Positions 1 through 6,280 of a DNA stretch of 64,000 nucleotides are shown piece by piece (position 1 is the first letter of the stretch; each line of letters opens with the position of its first letter). The notes under the pieces were generated by a model, which was not told where the DNA came from, searched no databases, and saw only the letters and a list, made by a program, of their open reading frames with translations. The stretch lies in assembly GCA_902779875.1 (NCBI GenBank), contig CACZCX010000017.1, positions 1 through 64,000 on the forward strand, in the 5' to 3' direction. The stretch is from an uncultured Bacteroidales bacterium. Lineage in GTDB: Bacteria; Bacteroidota; Bacteroidia; Bacteroidales; Bacteroidaceae. The translations under genes were made by a program, and so were the position numbers.

Positions 1-1
1 G

Positions 2-745
2 CCGGATTCCCTTGACCTCATCTATCTGGATCCCGCCCGCCGAGGTGATGCCGGTCGCAAACTCATATCCATCAGTGACTGCCAACCGGATACCGTAGCG
101 CTCCAAAACGACCTGCTTCGCATATCGGCCAACGTGATGGTCAAACTCTCACCCATGCTGGACGTAAGCCGCGCACTCACGGAACTAAGGCACGTAAGCC
201 GCGTAATGGTAATAGGTCTGGAAGGAGAATGCAAAGAGATCACCCTGCTCATGCAGCGCGATTTTGATGCCGAGCCCACAATTACCGCAGTGGACATAAA
301 CTCAAACGGAACTCCGGAAATGGCGGTTTCATCGGCCAAAAGCAATGAAAACGCTCTGCCTCTGCCCATTACAGACCCTCAGCAGTTGCAGCCCGGCACA
401 TTCATCAGCGAGCCATCGGCCCCCTACATGAAGTCCGCCCTGTTCCGCACCATAGCCGCCCGGACCGGCACCGCCCTGCTCCACCCGGACACCCACCTGT
501 TCTGGAGCAAAGAAAAGCCGGAGTCATTCCCCGGCCGCACATTCCAGATACAAGGAATAATCCCCTTTGACAAAAAATCCCTGGCTCCACTAATAAAAAC
601 CCAGGCCAATCTCTCCGTCCGCAACTTCCCCGAGTCCGCCACCGCACTCCAGCGCCGCCTGAAACTCCGTGACGGAGGTCCCCGCTACCTCATCGCAACC
701 ACCCTCAGCGACAACAAAAAAATAATTTTGGATCTTAGAAGGTAA
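2..745 (+). CDS. Class I SAM-dependent methyltransferase, THUMP-like (PG_1098 family), 5' end missing
   Basis: The reading frame is open from base 2 and runs to TAA at 743-745 (247 residues visible), so the start lies outside the window. Near the left edge it reads DLIYLDPARR, the Asp-Pro-Ala-Arg-Arg motif of the class I methyltransferase fold in the Bacteroidetes THUMP-like family. The following segment ends in a C-terminal domain rich in short strands (LKLRDGGPRYLIATTL). The substrate is probably RNA by family analogy, but nothing here proves it. The last 11 bases overlap the end of the convergent lipoprotein gene. The final codons turn AT-rich (AAAAAAATAATTTTGG), unlike the GC-rich body, and a second, diverged copy of the last 28 codons lies at 4999-5085. 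This suggests the present 3' end was brought in by recombination. Confidence 0.8.
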   Translation, partial: PDSLDLIYLDPARRGDAGRKLISISDCQPDTVALQNDLLRISANVMVKLSPMLDVSRALTELRHVSRVMVIGLEGECKEITLLMQRDFDAEPTITAVDINSNGTPEMAVSSAKSNENALPLPITDPQQLQPGTFISEPSAPYMKSALFRTIAARTGTALLHPDTHLFWSKEKPESFPGRTFQIQGIIPFDKKSLAPLIKTQANLSVRNFPESATALQRRLKLRDGGPRYLIATTLSDNKKIILDLRR

Positions 746-1961
746 ACCGATACTCCAGGAGTACGGGATTGTCATCATTCTGGACTGCCAGAGAATCCAG
801 AATCTCACGGGCCAGACCGGACATCGGGACTGATTCATCAACCAGATTACCCGTAGCGGGAATCTCCCAAACGTACTTGGTTTTGTCAATCGCGCTTATG
901 GTTGCGGTCTCGTTGAGTCCGGGAATTCTCAGTTTGCTGTAGCTCGCCGACTTATGTCCGTCATTTACATAAAAGAACGAATTAAAGCCGAATCCTTTCG
1001 ACTCGTCATAGGCCAGATACATAAAACTGATCAGCTCACCGTTCTGGGCCGCATCAAAGATATACGGAAGATGGCAGCCGTCATTGTTCAGGACATAATC
1101 CATCACACCGCCGTCAATTGCCGAGACATTACGTTCATGATCGGGATCCTTCTCAAAATCGTCAAAGATTTTCTGGGGAACGCCATTGTCTCCAAATGTA
1201 AACCTCAGGGCTGGCGTAAGCCTGTTGTCCTGGATTCTGTATATCGTATTCACATATCCTATTGTCTTGAGTAACGGATTGTGCCGGTTGATACCATAAG
1301 CAAAATTCTCAAACAAGTTGTTGTGGTGGTTCCAGGAATCAGTATATATAACGACTGTATCACTAAGATTGTTCACATCAAAAAGCACGGTCCTTGCAAC
1401 GCCCGAATAATAACCTTTTCCGTCACCGCCATGATTCAGCAGAACCAGGAACTTTCCGCTGTCCAACGGGCCGATATCCCTGATCTCATAACCTTCGCCA
1501 AAATCGACCTTACCCAGATATGAGAAATCGGGAACGGAGTATTTGAGTATGGCCATGGATGCATCCATATAGGCATCGACATAAAGAACCCCGTTCTCCT
1601 CATCAAGCGATACGATCTTGTTTATTCCCAGATACTCTCCCGGCCCACGTCCCACACGGTTCAGGACCGATATCAGATTACCCTCCTTGTCAAATAGGCT
1701 TACGCGCGGATAGCCTCTTCCCTCAAACTCGGAAAGTCCCAGAATCCACTTGTCAAAAAAGAAGTACCTGGATATGCCGTCAATAGGCTCATCGGACTTA
1801 AGACGAATGATGCGGAAATCAGTTGCCACATCAGTAAGATCGGCCTCAACGGCCTGCGATGCATCAACCAGGAATATTGATTCGTCAACGGTGTCTTTGC
1901 AACCAATCAACAGAGCGGAAGCAATCACTCCGCCAAGCAAACAAAGTTTTCTCATAAGCAA
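735..1961 (-). CDS. 6-bladed beta-propeller lipoprotein
   Basis: A 408-residue protein with an N-terminal signal ending in a lipobox (SALLIGC), so it is probably lipid-anchored at the outer membrane. The mature part begins with a strand and the element 'IRLKSDEPIDGISRYFF', followed by repeated segments such as 'VSLFDKEGNLISVL' and 'GRGPGEY', typical of the Bacteroidetes 6-bladed beta-propeller family (DUF4934/DUF5128-like). The role in this family is generally unknown, with ligand binding or scaffolding suggested. Its start is 13 bases after the stop of the zeta-kinase gene on the same strand, so it may be the third gene of the antitoxin-toxin operon. A start two codons downstream (1955) is equally possible. 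A second member of the family starts at 63518. Confidence 0.85.
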   Translation of the reverse strand: MLMRKLCLLGGVIASALLIGCKDTVDESIFLVDASQAVEADLTDVATDFRIIRLKSDEPIDGISRYFFFDKWILGLSEFEGRGYPRVSLFDKEGNLISVLNRVGRGPGEYLGINKIVSLDEENGVLYVDAYMDASMAILKYSVPDFSYLGKVDFGEGYEIRDIGPLDSGKFLVLLNHGGDGKGYYSGVARTVLFDVNNLSDTVVIYTDSWNHHNNLFENFAYGINRHNPLLKTIGYVNTIYRIQDNRLTPALRFTFGDNGVPQKIFDDFEKDPDHERNVSAIDGGVMDYVLNNDGCHLPYIFDAAQNGELISFMYLAYDESKGFGFNSFFYVNDGHKSASYSKLRIPGLNETATISAIDKTKYVWEIPATGNLVDESVPMSGLAREILDSLAVQNDDNPVLLEYRFTF

Positions 1962-1974
1962 AGGTTCTATCTGA

Positions 1975-2583
1975 TTACAAAATTACCTTTTTCACCCAAA
2001 GAGGAATATCGTCAGTATATTTTTTTGCAATCTTGCCGTCTGATGTCCTGAGTATCAAGCGTGGAGCGGAATTTTCAACGGAATTGTCGTACAGGTAAAC
2101 TCTATCAGCTATTTTTATCGCCTCCGCAAGATTCTTGAGCGAGCCGAAATAACGGGATATGGTCTTGGATATCGGCACCTCGTGGCCGCCGTTCAAATAT
2201 CTTTGTGCTATGCGGTTAATGTTGATAAGCGGTGATTCGGTACATACATAGAATATCCTGATAAAAAAGCCGGCCTCTTTTGCCTTGCGCAGGAATTTCA
2301 TCTTCTCGTCCGATGAAAACACCGTCTCAAACACAAAATCCACACCATTCTCAAGACATTCATAACGCTGCTCGGTAGCCTTCTGAGCAGCTTTCAGTAC
2401 AGCGTCGGACGAATTCCAGTCTCCGAACACCTCCTTAGCTATATTATCAGGGTTAATGTAAAAACTATCAGCCCCCCACTCGTTTTTGAGCAATTGCTCT
2501 GTGGTTGTTGTCTTGCCCGATCCGTTTGGACCTGCAACGATGCATAATACCGGTTTCTTTTTCATTGTATCAGATTTTATCAA
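1975..2583 (-). CDS. Zeta-toxin-family P-loop kinase
   Basis: A 202-residue protein. Residues about 15-30 carry a Walker A loop (GPNGSGKTTTTEQL). Further features match zeta/PezT-type kinases: FVFETVFSS after the first helical region, then an Arg-rich segment (RIAQRYLNGGHEVP), the ISRYFGSLKNL element and a closing YLYDNS. Known zeta toxins phosphorylate UDP-activated sugars and block peptidoglycan synthesis; some chromosomal relatives have other substrates, so toxicity is inferred. The gene overlaps the preceding HTH gene by 14 bases, a typical toxin-antitoxin arrangement. An alternative ATG six codons in (2565) would remove the overlap and still keep the Walker loop. Confidence 0.85.
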   Translation of the reverse strand: MIKSDTMKKKPVLCIVAGPNGSGKTTTTEQLLKNEWGADSFYINPDNIAKEVFGDWNSSDAVLKAAQKATEQRYECLENGVDFVFETVFSSDEKMKFLRKAKEAGFFIRIFYVCTESPLININRIAQRYLNGGHEVPISKTISRYFGSLKNLAEAIKIADRVYLYDNSVENSAPRLILRTSDGKIAKKYTDDIPLWVKKVIL

Positions 2584-2920
2584 ATTCCTTCCTTAAGACC
2601 TCTGCTGCATGGGCCGATGACCAGGTCGCCGCCTCACACACCTGACGCATTATCTCCTCAAGCATATATTCCTTAGGCTCCTCTAATGATGAAAGCCTGT
2701 ATGACTTGATATCGGATCTGGCCGATGCCTCCACATCCACGCCGCATGTGGTTCCAAAATATGACAAGACCTGATTCACCTTGTCCATCCTGAGACTCTG
2801 CTTTCCTTGCTCCAGCTCACGCAGGAACCTCAACCCCACTCCTGCTCGAGCCGCAAGTTCCGGCTGAGTAAGATGCAGCTCCTTACGGTTCTTCTTTACA
2901 AACTCACTAATTCGCGTCAT
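2570..2920 (-). CDS. HTH antitoxin-like regulator (HipB/Y4mF type)
   Basis: A 116-residue protein. Residues 1-60 form a Cro/C1-type helix-turn-helix (LTQPELAARAGVGLRFLRELEQGK) of the HipB/Y4mF sort. The remaining ~50 residues form a separate C-terminal segment (YRLSSLEEPKEYMLEEIM) that could contact the kinase encoded by the overlapping next gene. Y4mF-type repressors are more often seen with HipA kinases, so pairing with a zeta kinase is uncommon. The ATG lies directly beside a perfect 17-base inverted repeat (2921-2937 and 2972-2988) that frames the gene's probable -7 box, which fits autorepression. Antitoxin function is inferred from operon layout. Confidence 0.8.
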   Translation of the reverse strand: MTRISEFVKKNRKELHLTQPELAARAGVGLRFLRELEQGKQSLRMDKVNQVLSYFGTTCGVDVEASARSDIKSYRLSSLEEPKEYMLEEIMRQVCEAATWSSAHAAEVLRKEFDKI

Positions 2921-2988
2921 AATTTATACCCTTTTGGCGCAAAGATAATCAAAATACCGGACGTATCCACCCCAAAAGGGTATAAATT
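2921..2988 (-). promoter_or_regulatory. Paired operator arms and promoter of the antitoxin-toxin operon
   Basis: The arms AATTTATACCCTTTTGG (2921-2937) and its exact reverse complement (2972-2988) are separated by 34 bases. Between them, on the minus strand, lies TATCTTTG (2940-2947), a perfect TAnnTTTG -7 box, so transcription would start inside the left arm, a few bases before the ATG at 2920. A repressor dimer on each arm would cover the promoter. That the HTH protein binds here is inference. Confidence 0.7.
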
Positions 2989-2995
2989 GAATTAC

Positions 2996-3134
2996 GCCAA
3001 AGTGTCCCACGCCCATCGGCCATGTGAGCCTCCTGGCGCCCCTCGTTGTGTTACACACCCTCATACAGAGGGTATGTCCCACGCCGATGCGCCCCACAAG
3101 CGTTGTGAGCGGGGTCGTTGTGGGACACTTTGGC
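2996..3134. repeat. Repeat family 1, copy 1 (MITE-like, 15-base terminal inverted repeats)
   Basis: The ends are GCCAAAGTGTCCCAC (2996-3010) and its exact reverse complement (3120-3134). Inside, two further GTGTCCC/ATGTCCC-type blocks make a pair of hairpin units. The same end sequence recurs at 58415-58556, at 61200-61330 (left end only) and at 62649-62663 (right end only). No coding capacity. The right end sits just before the -7 box of the GH2 gene. Confidence 0.8.
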
Positions 3135-3143
3135 AAAATTTTG

Positions 3144-3151
3144 TATGTTTG
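3144..3151 (+). promoter_or_regulatory. -7 box of the GH2 gene
   Basis: TATGTTTG matches the Bacteroidetes TAnnTTTG -7 element and lies 22 bases before the chosen ATG at 3174. No convincing -33 element is seen at the expected distance. Confidence 0.55.
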
Positions 3152-3173
3152 CAAAACAAATTTTGCTCATCAA

Positions 3174-4967
3174 ATGAAAAAGGGAATTATCGCATTACTG
3201 ACCATCTGCCTGGCAGCAACCAACGCAACGGCCGTAGAGGTGCCGCAGCTTGCCAACGTCCGGGCGCGTAACATCACATCGCTCAACGGAGAGTGGAATT
3301 ACATAATCGATGTGCAGGAGGAAGGCTACTATGATTACCGAATGAACCCCACCGCATGGGGATTCTTCAGGAACGCCAAGCCCCAGCGACCCGAGGACCT
3401 TATAGAATATGATTTTGACAAGGCAACAGTCATGAACATACCCGGCGACTGGAACACCCAGAATGAACAGCTGTTCTTCTATGAGGGAACCGTCTGGTTC
3501 AAGCGCTCGTTTGAGTGGCACCGTAAGGCCGATGACCACAGGACCATACTCTACTTTGGTGCAGTCAATTACGAGGCCCGCGTGTGGGTGAACGGCAGGA
3601 ACGCCGGTTATCATGTGGGCGGATTCACCCCGTTCAACATGGACATTACGGACCTGCTCACCGATGGCGATAACTTTGTGATTGTCAAGGTGGACAACAA
3701 GCGCAAGGCCGAAAATGTCCCCACCCAGATATTTGACTGGTGGAACTACGGCGGCATAACACGCGACGTATTGCTCATCGATGTGACACCCGTCTATATT
3801 GAGAACTATAAGCTCTGCCTGGACAAATCGGCCCCGGACCAGATAAGTTTCAACGTCAATCTGAATGAGAAGTTGGCCGGCCGGCAGATAACGCTGAGCA
3901 TCCCCGAGCTCAAGATTACCAAAAAACTTGTGACCGATGACAATGGAACCGCACAGGTACAGTTCAAGGCCAAAAAGCTGCAGCTCTGGTCACCCGATAA
4001 CCCTAAACTCTATGATGTGGAGATTACACTGGCCGATGAGACCCTGAAGGATCGGATTGGTTTCCGTACCATCGAGACCAAAGGCAAGCAGCTGCTGCTG
4101 AACGGCAAGCCCATATTCCTGAAAGGTATAAGCATCCATGACGAGAAGCCCAACGGCGGAGGCCGCACCAACAGCGTTGAAGATGCCCGCACCCTGCTCT
4201 CCTGGGCCAGGGAACTGGGCTGCAACTACGTACGTCTGGCCCACTACCCCCACAACGAGTATATGGTACGTGAAGCCGAGAAGATGGGCATCCTGGTATG
4301 GTCCGAGATTCCGGTCTATTGGACAATTACCTGGACCAATCCCGATACCTACGCCAATGCCGAGCGCCAGCTTACCGATATGATACGCCGCGACCAGAAC
4401 CGCGCCAACGTAATCATCTGGAGCGTAGCCAACGAGACTCCCCACAGCCCCGAGCGTGACAAGTTCCTGAGCAGCCTGGCCAAGACCGCCCGCAGCCTGG
4501 ACGATACCCGTCTCATATCGATGGCAATGGAGGTGACATCGGCCTCCAACTACAAGAACCGCCTGCAGGACAACATGAACGAGTATGTGGATGTGATATC
4601 GTTCAACCAGTACATCGGCTGGTACAGGGATGTCAATGACGCGCCCAAGATGGAATGGGAAATCCCGTATGACAAACCGGTTATAGTAAGCGAGTTCGGA
4701 GGAGGCGCCCGATACGGCCTTCACGGTGATAAGAACGAGCGTTGGACCGAGGAGTTCCAGGAGAACCTCTACATAGAGAACCTGGCCATGCTGGATAAGA
4801 TAGAGGGTCTGGTAGGCACCACCCCCTGGATCATGAAAGATTTCCGCTCACCGCGCCGCGTGCTGGACGGCATCCAGGACTACTACAACCGCAAAGGCCT
4901 CTACTCTGACAAGGGCGAGAAAAAGAAAGCCTTCTACATCCTCCAATCCTGGTACAGCACAAAATGA
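3174..4967 (+). CDS. GH2 glycosidase, beta-glucuronidase/beta-galactosidase type, secreted
   Basis: 597 residues from ATG 3174, chosen because it opens a clear signal peptide (MKKGIIALLTICLAATNATA) and follows a -7 box; the frame is open further upstream but only through repeat DNA. The domain order is that of GH2: a sugar-binding jelly-roll (about 30-190, with WFKRSF and NGRNAGYHVGGFTPF), an Ig-like domain (about 195-300), then a TIM barrel. The acid/base pair is Asn420-Glu421 (SVANETP) and the nucleophile Glu507 (VSEFGG). Near the end an Asn572-Arg573-Lys574 triad matches the NxK motif that contacts the uronate carboxylate in beta-glucuronidases, which favours a glucuronide or galacturonide substrate; this is a hint only. 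No SusC/D neighbours it, so it is an isolated enzyme inside the probable inserted block. Confidence 0.88.
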   Translation: MKKGIIALLTICLAATNATAVEVPQLANVRARNITSLNGEWNYIIDVQEEGYYDYRMNPTAWGFFRNAKPQRPEDLIEYDFDKATVMNIPGDWNTQNEQLFFYEGTVWFKRSFEWHRKADDHRTILYFGAVNYEARVWVNGRNAGYHVGGFTPFNMDITDLLTDGDNFVIVKVDNKRKAENVPTQIFDWWNYGGITRDVLLIDVTPVYIENYKLCLDKSAPDQISFNVNLNEKLAGRQITLSIPELKITKKLVTDDNGTAQVQFKAKKLQLWSPDNPKLYDVEITLADETLKDRIGFRTIETKGKQLLLNGKPIFLKGISIHDEKPNGGGRTNSVEDARTLLSWARELGCNYVRLAHYPHNEYMVREAEKMGILVWSEIPVYWTITWTNPDTYANAERQLTDMIRRDQNRANVIIWSVANETPHSPERDKFLSSLAKTARSLDDTRLISMAMEVTSASNYKNRLQDNMNEYVDVISFNQYIGWYRDVNDAPKMEWEIPYDKPVIVSEFGGGARYGLHGDKNERWTEEFQENLYIENLAMLDKIEGLVGTTPWIMKDFRSPRRVLDGIQDYYNRKGLYSDKGEKKKAFYILQSWYSTK

Positions 4968-4975
4968 TACCAAAC

Positions 4976-4991
4976 GGAACCGTCCCCAATG
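4976..4991. repeat. Repeat family 2, relic core
   Basis: GGAACCGTCCCCAATG matches half an arm of the long palindromes at 6204-6276, 8823-8891 and 10395-10463. It lies 8 bases before the displaced methyltransferase tail. Confidence 0.5.
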
Positions 4992-4998
4992 GTAAAAA

Positions 4999-5085
4999 CT
5001 CAAGCTGCGCGACGGCGGCGCCCGCTACCTGATAGCCACCACCCTTGCGGACGGCAAGCGCGTCCTTCTGGACCTGAGCAAATAA
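4999..5085 (+). pseudogene. Displaced 3' end of the THUMP-like methyltransferase gene
   Basis: Read from 4999, the sequence encodes LKLRDGGARYLIATTLADGK, then RVLLDLSK and TAA at 5083-5085. This aligns residue for residue, without gaps, with the last 28 codons of the methyltransferase at 659-745 (LKLRDGGPRYLIATTLSDNK and onward). A stop codon (TAA, 4993-4995) lies just upstream and there is no start, so it cannot be a gene. It is more GC-rich than the tail now joined to the gene and diverged at many third positions. It is therefore not a fresh duplication; it looks like the gene's former end, pushed 4.3 kb downstream. Confidence 0.85.
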
Positions 5086-5106
5086 CTCAATTTTAGAAAT
5101 TTTTAT

Positions 5107-5114
5107 TATTTTTG
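5107..5114 (+). promoter_or_regulatory. -7 box of the secreted T9SS-type protein
   Basis: TATTTTTG, a TAnnTTTG match, lies about 50 bases before ATG 5165 in an AT-rich stretch directly after the methyltransferase relic. Confidence 0.5.
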
Positions 5115-5164
5115 CCAATATCATCTTCTGAAATATTGCCAATATCTTTTTAATAACAGAGCTT

Positions 5165-6169
5165 ATGAAACAGTACACATTATCCTTGGCGCTGCTGACC
5201 GTATTCGTATCAGCAAATGCGCAGACATTGTTGATGACCGACCGTATGAGCGAGGGCGGATTCGAGCCAGTCCCCGTAGAACTGACAGTTGACAACTCCG
5301 TTAATATGGCTGTCTTCAATTACCATCATAACCGCAGTGAGTCCGAGCTTATGGTTGCCCAAAGCCAGGAGGACGTCAAGTTCTCGGTAAATATCGTCAA
5401 CTCCCAGAAACCCAACAACTTCTGGCAGAAATCCGTTAACGGCGGCGACTGGACGTATGATTCCGACATGTCATACATTACCGATGACGGCTACGACCAC
5501 ACTCTGCTTTCGTTCTATTACCGCGATGTAGACAACTCCTATTATCCGTCGTCAAGAGTTTTCGCAAGTCAGAATATCTTCAACAACGACGACAAATGGG
5601 AGTATATAGTTGCCGATGTCGAGTTATTGGATAAGCCCGAAAAAGACTCAGAGTACACATCGGACAACGTCACCTACCGCCATGTAGTAAGGACCAAGAA
5701 GATCAAGGGATTCAAGATCATGAGCCAGAATGGCACCCAGCTGGCTTACTGCGAGATGCCGGATAAAAATGACCAGATCACCAATGAGATAGAGGGTTAC
5801 TACATTGCCAAGATGAACGGTATGCTTTATATGTGCACACTTGAACTGATAGGACATACTTCTGACAGCCGCCAGGAGGTTCATTCAGGAATGTACCTTA
5901 TCAATCCCTCCACGAACTCAGTTCAAACCATAGGCAGAGTTCTTAACCGCATGAGCGTAAACAGCTCAGCCCAGGGAATAACGGTAAACATCTCCCAGGC
6001 TCAGGCCAATGAGAGTGTCTCACTCACAGGAATGGACGGAAAGCTGATAGACAGTGCACCGGCTTCAGGTTCTGTCACCTTTTCCGCACCGGACAACGAT
6101 TCAAACATATTCAATATAACTCTCCAGGGCAACGGAGAGCCCGAGAACATAAAAGTTCTGATAAAGTAA
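5165..6169 (+). CDS. Secreted protein of unknown function with T9SS-type C-terminal tail
   Basis: A 334-residue protein with a signal peptide cleaved after SANA (about residue 19). The middle (about 30-250) is polar, rich in Asn, Asp and Tyr, and I recognise no domain. The last ~75 residues (MSVNSSAQGITVNIS, VSLTGMDGKLI, ending KVLIK) have the strand pattern and terminal Lys of a T9SS type A sorting domain, so the protein is probably exported through the outer membrane and attached to the surface. It is monocistronic, with its own -7 box, and ends against a 26-base perfect inverted repeat that could act as terminator. Confidence 0.7.
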   Translation: MKQYTLSLALLTVFVSANAQTLLMTDRMSEGGFEPVPVELTVDNSVNMAVFNYHHNRSESELMVAQSQEDVKFSVNIVNSQKPNNFWQKSVNGGDWTYDSDMSYITDDGYDHTLLSFYYRDVDNSYYPSSRVFASQNIFNNDDKWEYIVADVELLDKPEKDSEYTSDNVTYRHVVRTKKIKGFKIMSQNGTQLAYCEMPDKNDQITNEIEGYYIAKMNGMLYMCTLELIGHTSDSRQEVHSGMYLINPSTNSVQTIGRVLNRMSVNSSAQGITVNISQAQANESVSLTGMDGKLIDSAPASGSVTFSAPDNDSNIFNITLQGNGEPENIKVLIK

Positions 6170-6203
6170 GCAAAAGTACACAAAGGGAGGATATACTCTT
6201 TAT

Positions 6204-6276
6204 GCAACATTGGGGACGGTTCCTAATGTGTTATTTTTTGAAAAACTGTAACATTAGGAACCGTCCCCAATGTTGC
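6204..6276. repeat. Repeat family 2, copy 1 (26-base perfect inverted repeat)
   Basis: The arms 6204-6229 and 6251-6276 are perfect reverse complements (core AACATTGGGGACGG), with a 21-base loop. The element lies between convergent genes and could end transcription from both sides, but it lacks a clear U-tract. Copies 2 and 3 are closely related. Confidence 0.85.
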
Positions 6277-6280
6277 AGTT

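Noticed and set aside
2996..3134. CRISPR array
   Set aside because: Repeats are inverted, not direct, not regularly spaced, and no cas genes are present.
3990..4724. 244-codon minus-strand open frame inside the GH2 gene
   Set aside because: A shadow of the GC-rich GH2 coding sequence, whose catalytic motifs are certain; no promoter or family features.
735..5085. Integrative element with identifiable integrase or transposase
   Set aside because: No recombinase gene and no attachment-site pair could be found; only the displaced gene end supports insertion.
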